A DNA stretch of 64,000 nucleotides, from contig NZ_JAAJBT010000007.1 in assembly GCF_011392115.1 (NCBI RefSeq), positions 124,001-188,000 on the forward strand, written 5' to 3'. A program made the position numbers and the translations under genes. Positions 15,569 through 23,110 of the stretch are shown one piece after another. The number at the start of each line of letters is the position of its first letter. Position 1 is the first letter of the stretch. A model generated the notes under the pieces. The model was not told where the DNA came from, did no database searches, and was given only the letters and a program-made list of their open reading frames with translations. The DNA comes from Flavobacterium difficile. Lineage in GTDB: Bacteria; Bacteroidota; Bacteroidia; Flavobacteriales; Flavobacteriaceae.

Positions 15569-16417
15569 ATGAATTTTTTAGAAGAAAACCAATTTATAAT
15601 AGTTAAAGATCATTCGGTTTCAAAAGAAACCTTTTCTTTGTTACATAACAAAGAATATGATTTACTAAAAACAACACCTACTCCATCTTTAGCTGTTTTA
15701 CCAAAGTATTACGAAAGTGAAGATTATATTTCTCATACAGATGGAAAACGCACACTATTTGAAAAAATTTATCATTTAGTAAAAAGAAATGCGATTAAAG
15801 GAAAAGTCGCTTTAATTACATCAGAACAAAATCAAAAAGGAAAACTTTTAGATATCGGTTCCGGAACTGGAGATTTTTTAGTTGAAGCCAAAAATCAAGG
15901 TTGGGATATATTAGGTTTCGAACCAGATGCTGGAGCTAAAAAACTAGCAGTAAATAAAGGCGTGATTTTTACCGAAGATATTTTTAATTTACCAGACAAC
16001 TCCTTTGATGTTGTTACGATGTGGCATGTTTTAGAACATGTTCCTAATTTACAAGAATACATTAGCAATTTAAAAAGAATTGTAAAACCTAGCGGAACTT
16101 TAATAATTGCGGTTCCCAATTACAAATCGTACGATGCTAAATATTATAAACGTTATTGGGCCGCTTATGATGTACCTCGACATTTATGGCATTTTTCTAA
16201 AACAAGTATCAAAAGATTATTTTCTGATGTAGATATGGAATTGAAAAAAGTAAAACCCATGTGGTTCGATAGTTTTTATGTGTCACTTTTATCTGAAAAA
16301 TATAAAAATGGTAAAATGAGTTTTGTAAAAGGTTTTAGTATCGGATTACTTTCAAATGTGTCAGGTATCTTCAAAAAAGAGTTTTCTTCACACATTTATA
16401 TCATAAAAAACAGCTAA
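15569..16417 (+). CDS. SAM-dependent class I methyltransferase
   Basis: 282 residues. Motif I is LLDIGSGTGDFLVEA (about 92-106), followed by the acidic loop GFEPDAGA and motif IV-like FDVVTMWHVLEHVPN (about 147-161), the layout of the Methyltransf_11/23 group. The post-motif region KRIVKPSGTLIIAVPNY is standard. An N-terminal segment of about 60 residues precedes the fold and could hold a substrate- or metal-binding part, but lacks a clear Cys cluster. Substrate unknown. In flavobacteria a similar gene follows mnmG, so linkage may be ancestral. Single gene; no clear terminator. Confidence 0.82.
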   Translation: MNFLEENQFIIVKDHSVSKETFSLLHNKEYDLLKTTPTPSLAVLPKYYESEDYISHTDGKRTLFEKIYHLVKRNAIKGKVALITSEQNQKGKLLDIGSGTGDFLVEAKNQGWDILGFEPDAGAKKLAVNKGVIFTEDIFNLPDNSFDVVTMWHVLEHVPNLQEYISNLKRIVKPSGTLIIAVPNYKSYDAKYYKRYWAAYDVPRHLWHFSKTSIKRLFSDVDMELKKVKPMWFDSFYVSLLSEKYKNGKMSFVKGFSIGLLSNVSGIFKKEFSSHIYIIKNS

Positions 16418-16846
16418 AAAGCAAAATAAAGCGATTTTAAAGCTGATTTTACATAAAAACATCAAAATATATTACCAAAAAAAGATGTTTTATAATAGTG
16501 TTGTTTAAATAAGTGACTTTTAATAGTAAATATTTATCGTTATTTTAAATAAACATAAAGTTTTGTTATAGTTGGTTTTTTGAGTATTTCTACATTTTAA
16601 ACGCACAGAAATGCTATAAAATAAAAAATCGATTCTCTTATAAGTTAAATGATGCCAATAAGTATAAAAGCTATTTTTACTACAAGCATTTTTTAATTAG
16701 TTTTAGGTTGAGAACATGAGTTTCAGTTTTAATTAAATTATTTTCAAAAAAGAATTAAAATTAAAAAGAAACCTATTATTTTTACCAAAATTAAAAAATT
16801 GATTTCCTGTAAGGATTTCATACCAATAAATGTTAATTAAATAAAA
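16418..16846. other. Long AT-rich spacer before the OmpH-like gene
   Basis: 429 bases of mostly A/T without a clear RNA, tandem repeat, terminator or reading frame. Presumably contains the promoter for the OmpH-like lipoprotein, but no exact TAnnTTTG is assignable. Confidence 0.45.
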
Positions 16847-17398
16847 ATGAAAAAAGTATTAGTATTAGTTGCCTTAAGTGTAGCTATGATTTCTTGCCAA
16901 GAAACGGCAACTGCAAAAAAAGAAGACTTTAAAACAGGTTATATTGACTCTGGTGTTTTGTTAAAAGACTATGAAAAATTTAAAGACGAAAACGAAAAAT
17001 TTAAAGTAAAAGCTGAAGAAATTGGTCGCCCAATTGAAGCTAAAATGAGACAATTGCAAGCAGAAAAAGACGCTTTCCAAAGAAACGCACAAGCTAACGG
17101 ACAGGCTTGGGCACAACAAAAATATGCCGAGTTACAACAAAGATCTCAAATACTAGCTCAAGAAAAAAATGAAGCTTATGGTAAAATCGATCAAGAAGCT
17201 GCAAAATTACAAGATACATTAGTTAAACAAGTTAAACAGTACATTAAAAATTATGGTAAAAAAGAGAAATTTGACTATATTTTTACTACTTCTGATGATA
17301 TGCCGACTGTAATTTATGCTAAAGATTCTTATGATTTAACTAAAGCGGTTTTAACTCAGTTAAATGATGAATATAAAAAGACTAAAGAAAAGAAATAA
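16847..17398 (+). CDS. OmpH/Skp-like lipoprotein chaperone
   Basis: 183 residues. The N-terminus is a lipoprotein signal (MKKVLVLVALSVAMISC, Cys 17 as lipid site). The body fits the OmpH/Skp family: GYIDSGVLLKDYEKFKDENEKF at about 30-51, a long helical hairpin rich in Gln/Lys/Glu (60-140), and a beta end YDLTKAVLTQLNDEYKK. Skp escorts unfolded outer-membrane proteins across the periplasm; a lipid-anchored form is a variation on that theme. Single gene with a good terminator. It could instead act on a narrower client set. Confidence 0.82.
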   Translation: MKKVLVLVALSVAMISCQETATAKKEDFKTGYIDSGVLLKDYEKFKDENEKFKVKAEEIGRPIEAKMRQLQAEKDAFQRNAQANGQAWAQQKYAELQQRSQILAQEKNEAYGKIDQEAAKLQDTLVKQVKQYIKNYGKKEKFDYIFTTSDDMPTVIYAKDSYDLTKAVLTQLNDEYKKTKEKK

Positions 17399-17402
17399 CA
17401 TC

Positions 17403-17431
17403 TAAGTCCTGAGTAATCAGGGCTTTTTTTA
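17403..17431 (+). terminator. Terminator after OmpH-like gene
   Basis: Stem AAGTCCTGA / TCAGGGCTT (one G-U) followed by T7. Confidence 0.85.
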
Positions 17432-17533
17432 TATTTTATTATTTTGAATTTGTTTCAGAATCTATTTTAAATTAATTTTGTTTGACAACGAAGCAAACAA
17501 GATTTTTTAACTAAAAATCTTTTACTAAAATTA

Positions 17534-17549
17534 TACGCCACGTGGAACA
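17534..17549. promoter_or_regulatory. Partial parS-like site at the helicase start
   Basis: TACGCCACGTGGAACA matches 13 of 16 consensus positions; the right half CCACGTGGAACA is intact while the left arm is degraded. The GTG start codon of the helicase (17542) lies inside it. Confidence 0.4.
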
Positions 17550-19815
17550 CTTATCTAAAGCCGCTCAATACACCCTTCAATTTATCAACCAAACGAACAA
17601 ATCTGTTTTTTTAACAGGTAAAGCTGGTACAGGAAAAACCACGCTTCTTAAAGAAATCATAGCTACATCACACAAAAACACGGTTGTTGTTGCTCCTACT
17701 GGAATAGCTGCATTGAATGCTGGCGGAGTAACCATTCATTCCATGTTTCAACTGCCTTTTTCTGCTTTTATTCCTGATTATAAAGTAGTTACTTCGAGTC
17801 AACATAAATTCGAAACCAAAAGTACGATCTCTAAACATTTCCGAATGAATGGCACTAAAAAACAAGTGCTTTTAAATTTAGAATTGCTTATTATCGATGA
17901 AGTCTCCATGCTTCGTCCAGATGTTTTGGATGCCATTGATTTTATGCTTCAAAAAGTAAGAAGAGTGGATGCGCCTTTTGGTGGTATTCAAGTGCTTTTT
18001 ATAGGAGATTTACTACAATTACCACCCGTTATCAAACAAGAAGATTGGTTCGAATTGAAGAAGTATTACCAAGGAATGTTCTTTTTTCATTCGCAAGTAA
18101 TCCAGCAAAATCCGCCGATGTATATCGAATTAGATAAAATTTATCGTCAAGATGATGAAACGTTTATCTCAATTTTAAATAATCTTCGAAACAATAAAAT
18201 TACAACAGAAAATATAGCCGTCTTAAATCAGTACGTAAAACCCGATTTTAATATCAAAAACCATAACGGTTGTATTATTGTGACTACTCATAACGCTAAG
18301 GCCGATGAAATTAACAAAGAAGCTTTAGCCGAATTGAAAACAAAAACTTTTTCTTATTTTCCAGAATTGGTTGAAGATTTTCCAGAAAAAATATATCCGA
18401 TTGAACCTAAAATGGATTTAAAAGTCGGCGCGCAAGTGATGTTTATTAAAAACGACACGTCTTTTGAAAAAAATTATTTCAATGGAAAAATCGGAACCAT
18501 TACTTCTTTGGCTGAGAAAGAAATTTTAGTTCATTTTCCTGACGAAAACAAAACGGTTGAAGTAGATTTATACACTTGGGAAAACATAAAATATACGGTA
18601 AATCCTGATACCAAAGAGATTGAAGAAACCGTTGTGGGAACTTTTAGCCATTATCCGTTGAAATTAGCTTGGGCCATTACGGTGCATAAAAGTCAAGGTT
18701 TAACTTTCGACAACGCTGCGTTAGATGTTTCGCGTGTTTTTGCGCCCGGACAAGCTTATGTAGCTTTATCCCGACTTCGTTCGTTAAAAGGCTTAATTTT
18801 GCTTTCTCCGATACAATTAAACGGTATTTCTTCAGATTCGGAAGTGCTGAATTATGCGAATAACAAAGCTGATGAAACGATTTTAGAACAATCCTTAGCG
18901 CTTGAAACCAAACATTTTTTACGTTTAGAATTGTGTAAAAGTTTCGATTTCAGACAATTGGCTCAAGAATGGCGCAATCATTTGTTTTCGTATAACGATG
19001 AAGTTTCGAATTCTACAAAATCTAAATACCGAACTTGGGCACAACAAAATGAAAGTATTGTTGCTGCTTTATTCGAAACGTCTCAGAAATTTATCAATCA
19101 AATTCAGAAAATTTGTTACCAAGAAACGATTGATATTCCTTTTTTAGCAGAACGATGTGAAGCCGCATATCACTACTATTTCAAAACGTTAGATTATCAG
19201 GTTACGGATTTACTTTTAAAAATCGCAGAAGTGAGTAACTTGAAGAAAGTCAAAACCTTCCACGACGAACTTTTAGAGTTAGAAGAAATTCAAGTCAAAA
19301 CCGTTTTGCAATTGAAAAAATCAATGTTGTTGATTAAGAATTTAGTCAACGGAATTGAATTCAATAAAAAAACCATGTCTTCCGATGATATGAAGTTTTA
19401 TAAAATCAATAAAATTGGCTCATTATCCGAAAAATTCAAGCAAATAGATGGTTTCATAGAAAAAGATCATTCGGAAACCTTCAGTAAGAAAACCAAATCG
19501 AAAAAATCCAAATCGACAGAACCAAAAAAATCCACAATCGAAATCACATTAGAGCTTTGGAAAGAAAACTTATCAATAGAAGAAATCGCAGCCAAACGAA
19601 AATTAACGGTAGCCTCTATTTACAACCATTTTACTAAACTCATACAAATGGAAGTGTTAACCATTTCTGATATTATGTCGGATGAAAAAATTGCCGCGTT
19701 ACATGAAGTTTTTAAGGATTATAACGGTGAAGGTTTAGGTCTTTTGAAAGAAAAACACGGCGATACTTTCTCTTGGGAAGAATTGCGATTGTTTAAAGTG
19801 GGATTGGAGAATTAA
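17542..19815 (+). CDS. Pif1/RecD-like superfamily 1 helicase with C-terminal helix-turn-helix
   Basis: 757 residues from GTG 17542; the frame is open only to 17515 upstream and holds no ATG. Walker A is FLTGKAGTGKTTLLKE (about 23-38), Walker B LLIIDEVSMLRPD (about 114-126), and the C-terminal superfamily 1B motifs LAWAITVHKSQGLTFD and AYVALSRLRSLKGL lie at about 374-420. A Lys/Ser-rich linker near residue 650 leads to a helix-turn-helix-like domain (IEITLELWKENLSIEEIAAKRKLTVASIYNHF, split here as residues about 670-705) like that on RecQ-type helicases. It is predicted to unwind DNA 5'-3'; cellular role (G-quadruplex or replication-fork processing) is inference. Single gene. Confidence 0.85.
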   Translation: MEHLSKAAQYTLQFINQTNKSVFLTGKAGTGKTTLLKEIIATSHKNTVVVAPTGIAALNAGGVTIHSMFQLPFSAFIPDYKVVTSSQHKFETKSTISKHFRMNGTKKQVLLNLELLIIDEVSMLRPDVLDAIDFMLQKVRRVDAPFGGIQVLFIGDLLQLPPVIKQEDWFELKKYYQGMFFFHSQVIQQNPPMYIELDKIYRQDDETFISILNNLRNNKITTENIAVLNQYVKPDFNIKNHNGCIIVTTHNAKADEINKEALAELKTKTFSYFPELVEDFPEKIYPIEPKMDLKVGAQVMFIKNDTSFEKNYFNGKIGTITSLAEKEILVHFPDENKTVEVDLYTWENIKYTVNPDTKEIEETVVGTFSHYPLKLAWAITVHKSQGLTFDNAALDVSRVFAPGQAYVALSRLRSLKGLILLSPIQLNGISSDSEVLNYANNKADETILEQSLALETKHFLRLELCKSFDFRQLAQEWRNHLFSYNDEVSNSTKSKYRTWAQQNESIVAALFETSQKFINQIQKICYQETIDIPFLAERCEAAYHYYFKTLDYQVTDLLLKIAEVSNLKKVKTFHDELLELEEIQVKTVLQLKKSMLLIKNLVNGIEFNKKTMSSDDMKFYKINKIGSLSEKFKQIDGFIEKDHSETFSKKTKSKKSKSTEPKKSTIEITLELWKENLSIEEIAAKRKLTVASIYNHFTKLIQMEVLTISDIMSDEKIAALHEVFKDYNGEGLGLLKEKHGDTFSWEELRLFKVGLEN

Positions 19816-19839
19816 GCGAAATCATTTTACGTCAAGTAT

Positions 19840-19890
19840 GTCACACTGAAAGGTCATGATTAATTTTGTGTCAGATGCTTTCAGCAAGAC
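19840..19890. repeat. Degenerate dispersed element between helicase and doxX
   Basis: GTCACACTGAAAGG...GATGCTTTCAG resembles the GTCATnCTGAA family but is diverged and has an inserted centre. It lies between two convergent genes; no normal terminator is evident. Confidence 0.4.
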
Positions 19891-19955
19891 AAACGGTGCG
19901 TGTAAATTTCATTCAAAACCTATAGTGTTGATCTACTTCGTAAATCCCAAATAAT

Positions 19956-20333
19956 CTACAACCAATACACACCAATAAGAGCTGGAATTAGATAAATCAC
20001 AATTGTTCTTGCGCCATCATAATCTTTGGCTACGCGTTGTCCGAATAGTAATAATAACAAAGTTACACATGAAACCATACATGCATAATCGCCCATAATA
20101 GTGGCGCCACTCATAATGTTTTCTACCATTCCAACTATTGCTAATACACCGGCTACGATTTCTAAAGCCAAAACAGTTAATAAAGCGGCTGGAACTTGGT
20201 TTTTTAAGAAAGTTTGAGCAAAATGTTCTTTTAACCAACTCACATTTCCGTTCCAATCTGCTATTTTATCGTATCCCGATTGTAAAAATGTAATGGCTAA
20301 AAAAGCTAGTAAAATTAGAGCAAATGCATTCAT
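19956..20333 (-). CDS. DoxX-family membrane protein
   Basis: 125 residues with four predicted transmembrane helices (about 2-18, 50-70, 75-95 and 105-124). The ITFLQSGYDKIADW block at 14-27 and the AALLTVLALEIVAGVLAIVG helix correspond to the DoxX/DUF417-like four-helix fold. Some family members associate with quinone or redox enzymes, but no catalytic function can be read here. Single gene between helicase and holB. Confidence 0.75.
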   Translation of the reverse strand: MNAFALILLAFLAITFLQSGYDKIADWNGNVSWLKEHFAQTFLKNQVPAALLTVLALEIVAGVLAIVGMVENIMSGATIMGDYACMVSCVTLLLLLFGQRVAKDYDGARTIVIYLIPALIGVYWL

Positions 20334-20368
20334 GTTTTTTATTTTTAAGTTAGTGTTTTTTAATATTT

Positions 20369-20425
20369 ACCGCAGATTCGCAGATTTTTTTAAATTTTAT
20401 TTTTAATAATCTGCGAATCTGTGGT
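20369..20425. repeat. Large inverted repeat (CGCAGATTCGCAGATT type)
   Basis: Left arm ACCGCAGATTCGCAGATT (20369-20386), right arm AATCTGCGAATCTGTGGT (20408-20425): 18-bp arms with one G-U pair and an AT-rich loop. Lies between the doxX start and the holB end on the minus strand, so it could terminate holB transcription. This type of element recurs in Bacteroidota genomes. Confidence 0.75.
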
Positions 20426-20450
20426 TATTTTTTTAGAATAAGCTTCGAAA

Positions 20451-21608
20451 TTAAATTTCTTTTTTATGCAACAATCGCGTCAACTTAATCGATAAATCGG
20501 TTAAAATCACGTTGCTGTTTCCGTTTCTTTCTATATGATAAATGGCGTCTTCTAATTCTTTGAAAATATCCATTATATTATTTCCGTGAATAAAAGGCGC
20601 AAACTTTTCCAACTTAAAATTTTCGAAATTCGGTTCTAAATATACCAGATCTTTCGTTTGATAATTCAACAACAAAGCTTGACGAAAAAACTGTATACAA
20701 AATTGTAAAAAGTTCTTTTGTGTTTCTCTTCCTTCTTTCGCAATGGTGGTGCTCCAAGCAATTAAATCGGAAATCACACTTGCATTTCCTTTGGCTTTAA
20801 ATGCCGCTCGAACCCAATTGATAAACCACTCTTCAAAAATGCTATCATCGTCATCTTTGTGTAATAAATGCAACGCTTTATTATAATTACCTTCACTTTG
20901 ATGTGCAATTTTTTTAGCTACATTCGCCTCTACTTGATGGGCAGAAATTAATTTTTCTGTAATCACTTGTTCGGGCAACGCTAAGAAATCAACTACTTGA
21001 CAACGGGAAATAATCGTTTGTAATAAATCGTCAATACTTTCAGAAATTAAAATGAAAACGGTTTTTTCTGGCGGTTCTTCCAATAATTTCAGTAATTTGT
21101 TGGCTGCGTCAGTTCTCATTTTATCGGCCATCCAAATGATCATCACTTTGTAACCGCCTTCGTAGGCTTTTAAAGATAAATTTTTATTAATCGCCGCCGA
21201 TTCTTTAACGCTTATAATCCCTTGTTTTTTCGGAATTTCTAGTTTTTTGTACCAATCAAATAAACTGGCATATGGATTTTCCTTTAAAAAACTTCTCCAT
21301 TGATCTAAGAAATTTGAACTCACCACACTGTCGCCTTTTACATCATCCGTTGAAGTAACAGGATACACAAAATGCATATCGGGATGCGAATAATTTTCAA
21401 ATTTTAAATTACAAGCCGCATTTCCAGTATTGTTTTCCCCATTTGTATTGCTACATAAAATATATTGCGCATAAGCAATAGCCATGGGCAACGTTCCAGA
21501 ACCTTCCGGACCAATAAACAATTGGGCATGTGGAATTCTTCCTGCGTTGGCAGTAGTAATTAAGTAATTTTTAATGTGGTCTTGACCAAGTATGTCTTGA
21601 AATAGCAT
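20451..21608 (-). CDS. holB: DNA polymerase III delta-prime subunit (clamp loader)
   Basis: 385 residues. N-terminal ILGQDHIKNYL and GRIPHAQLFIGPEGSG match delta-prime. The P-loop is degenerate (GPEGSGTL, Thr39 in place of the catalytic Lys), consistent with a non-hydrolysing clamp-loader subunit. The sensor-1 region ISRCQVVDF has the conserved Ser-Arg-Cys arginine-finger motif. The zinc-binding four-Cys knuckle seen in E. coli is reduced to two cysteines (about 52 and 66). It loads the beta clamp with DnaX and HolA. Divergent from pgk; its -7 box ends 4 bases before the ATG, suggesting a leaderless mRNA. Confidence 0.9.
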   Translation of the reverse strand: MLFQDILGQDHIKNYLITTANAGRIPHAQLFIGPEGSGTLPMAIAYAQYILCSNTNGENNTGNAACNLKFENYSHPDMHFVYPVTSTDDVKGDSVVSSNFLDQWRSFLKENPYASLFDWYKKLEIPKKQGIISVKESAAINKNLSLKAYEGGYKVMIIWMADKMRTDAANKLLKLLEEPPEKTVFILISESIDDLLQTIISRCQVVDFLALPEQVITEKLISAHQVEANVAKKIAHQSEGNYNKALHLLHKDDDDSIFEEWFINWVRAAFKAKGNASVISDLIAWSTTIAKEGRETQKNFLQFCIQFFRQALLLNYQTKDLVYLEPNFENFKLEKFAPFIHGNNIMDIFKELEDAIYHIERNGNSNVILTDLSIKLTRLLHKKEI

Positions 21609-21612
21609 TGAG

Positions 21613-21620
21613 CAAATATA
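21613..21620 (-). promoter_or_regulatory. -7 element (TATATTTG) of holB, possibly leaderless
   Basis: Exact TAnnTTTG on the minus strand followed by CTCA and then the ATG. With the usual spacing, transcription would begin at the start codon itself. No -33 element is seen at the expected distance. Confidence 0.5.
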
Positions 21621-21633
21621 AGAGATTTTTGTC

Positions 21634-21661
21634 TTGGTTTAAAATCAAACTTTTATATTTG
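21634..21661 (+). promoter_or_regulatory. pgk promoter (TTG ... TATATTTG)
   Basis: A -33-like TTGG at 21634-21637 is followed 16 bases later by the exact -7 box TATATTTG (21654-21661). The leader before the ATG at 21701 is about 35 bases. Confidence 0.75.
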
Positions 21662-21700
21662 CAATTCTCTTAATGTAAAAATAACAAACAACATAATCCT

Positions 21701-22888
21701 ATGAAAACTATTTTCGACATCAATTTTAACAACAAAAAAGCTTTAATCCGTGTAGATTTTAATGTGCCTTTAGATGAAAATTTTAAAGTTACAGATGCGA
21801 ACCGTATTGAAGCCGCAAAACCAACAATTGATAAAATTTTAAATGATGGTGGTTCAGTAATTTTAATGTCGCATTTAGGAAGACCAAAAGGAAAAGAAGA
21901 CAAATATTCGTTAAGTCATGTCGTTTACAAAATTGAAGAAGTTTTAGGAAAAAAAGTAACATTTGCTTCAGATTGTAGAGGAGAAATTGCCAAAGAAGCA
22001 GCTGCCAATTTACAAAATGGTGAAGTTTTATTGTTAGAAAATTTACGTTTTTATGCGGAAGAAGAAGCTGGAGATGTTGGTTTTTCTAAAGAATTAGCAA
22101 GTTTGGGTGATGTGTACGTAAATGATGCTTTCGGAACAGCGCATAGAGCTCACGCTTCTACAACAATTATTGCGAACGAATTCCCAAATGACAAATGTTT
22201 TGGAGCTTTATTAGCAAAAGAAATTGAAAGTATAAACAAAGTATTGAAAAACTCTGAAAAACCAGTTACAGCCATACTTGGAGGAAGTAAAGTTTCTTCT
22301 AAAATTACGATTATCGAAAACATTTTAGATAAAGTAGACCACATGATTATTGGTGGTGGAATGACGTTTACCTTCATCAAAGCGATGGGCGGAAATATCG
22401 GAGATTCAATTTGTGAAGACGATAAAATGGAATTGGCTTTAGACATCATGAAACAAGCCACAGCAAAAGGCGTAAAAATTCATTTACCTGTTGATGTACT
22501 TGCTGCCGATGCGTTTTCAAATGAGGCGAATACACAAATTGTAAATGTAGCAGAAATTCCGGCTGGATGGCAAGGTTTAGATGCTGGTCCGAAAACTTTA
22601 GAAATGCTAAAAGACGTGGTTTTAAACTCAAAAACTATCCTTTGGAATGGTCCGATTGGTGTGTTTGAATTACCAGCTTTTGCTAACGGAACGATTACTT
22701 TAGGAGATTTCATTGCAGAATCTACCAAAAACGGATGTTTCTCTTTAGTAGGCGGCGGTGATAGTGTGGCGGCCGTAAAACAATTTGGCTTAGAAGACAA
22801 AATGAGCTACGTATCTACAGGCGGTGGCGCGATGTTAGAAATGTTAGAAGGAAAAACATTACCTGGAATTGCGGCAATTTTGAAGTAG
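21701..22888 (+). CDS. pgk: Phosphoglycerate kinase
   Basis: 395 residues, the normal monomeric length. N-terminal [13 protein letters not shown] (about 13-25) is the PGK signature; SHLGRPKG (about 60-67), [19 protein letters not shown] block near 195, and the C-terminal nucleotide region [17 protein letters not shown] with [13 protein letters not shown] confirm it. Reversible transfer of phosphate between 1,3-bisphosphoglycerate and ADP in glycolysis. Monocistronic with a clear promoter and terminator. Confidence 0.97.
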   Translation: MKTIFDINFNNKKALIRVDFNVPLDENFKVTDANRIEAAKPTIDKILNDGGSVILMSHLGRPKGKEDKYSLSHVVYKIEEVLGKKVTFASDCRGEIAKEAAANLQNGEVLLLENLRFYAEEEAGDVGFSKELASLGDVYVNDAFGTAHRAHASTTIIANEFPNDKCFGALLAKEIESINKVLKNSEKPVTAILGGSKVSSKITIIENILDKVDHMIIGGGMTFTFIKAMGGNIGDSICEDDKMELALDIMKQATAKGVKIHLPVDVLAADAFSNEANTQIVNVAEIPAGWQGLDAGPKTLEMLKDVVLNSKTILWNGPIGVFELPAFANGTITLGDFIAESTKNGCFSLVGGGDSVAAVKQFGLEDKMSYVSTGGGAMLEMLEGKTLPGIAAILK

Positions 22889-22911
22889 AAAATAATTCTA
22901 TTAATAACATT

Positions 22912-22947
22912 ACCCTCCAAGTGTTCAAAACTCTCTGAGGGTTTTTT
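22912..22947 (+). terminator. Terminator after pgk
   Basis: ACCCTC / GAGGGT outer stem with an imperfect inner stem and a T6 tail. Confidence 0.75.
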
Positions 22948-23026
22948 AAATATTTCCCAAACCTCTAAATAAACGTTAAATTCCAAATTTAAACGTTAAA
23001 AATTGGGTGCTTAACAATAAATAAAA

Positions 23027-23034
23027 TATATTTG
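23027..23034 (+). promoter_or_regulatory. -7 promoter element (TATATTTG) of the lytic transglycosylase gene
   Basis: Exact TAnnTTTG with a TTG at 23003-23005 (21-base spacing) as -33 element. It implies a leader of about 70 bases. Confidence 0.65.
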
Positions 23035-23110
23035 CGTTTCTACAAGTAATTGTATATTAATGATTTAGATAAAATGCTCCGGTAGTTGTGGAGAAAAAAC
23101 ATAGAAATAA

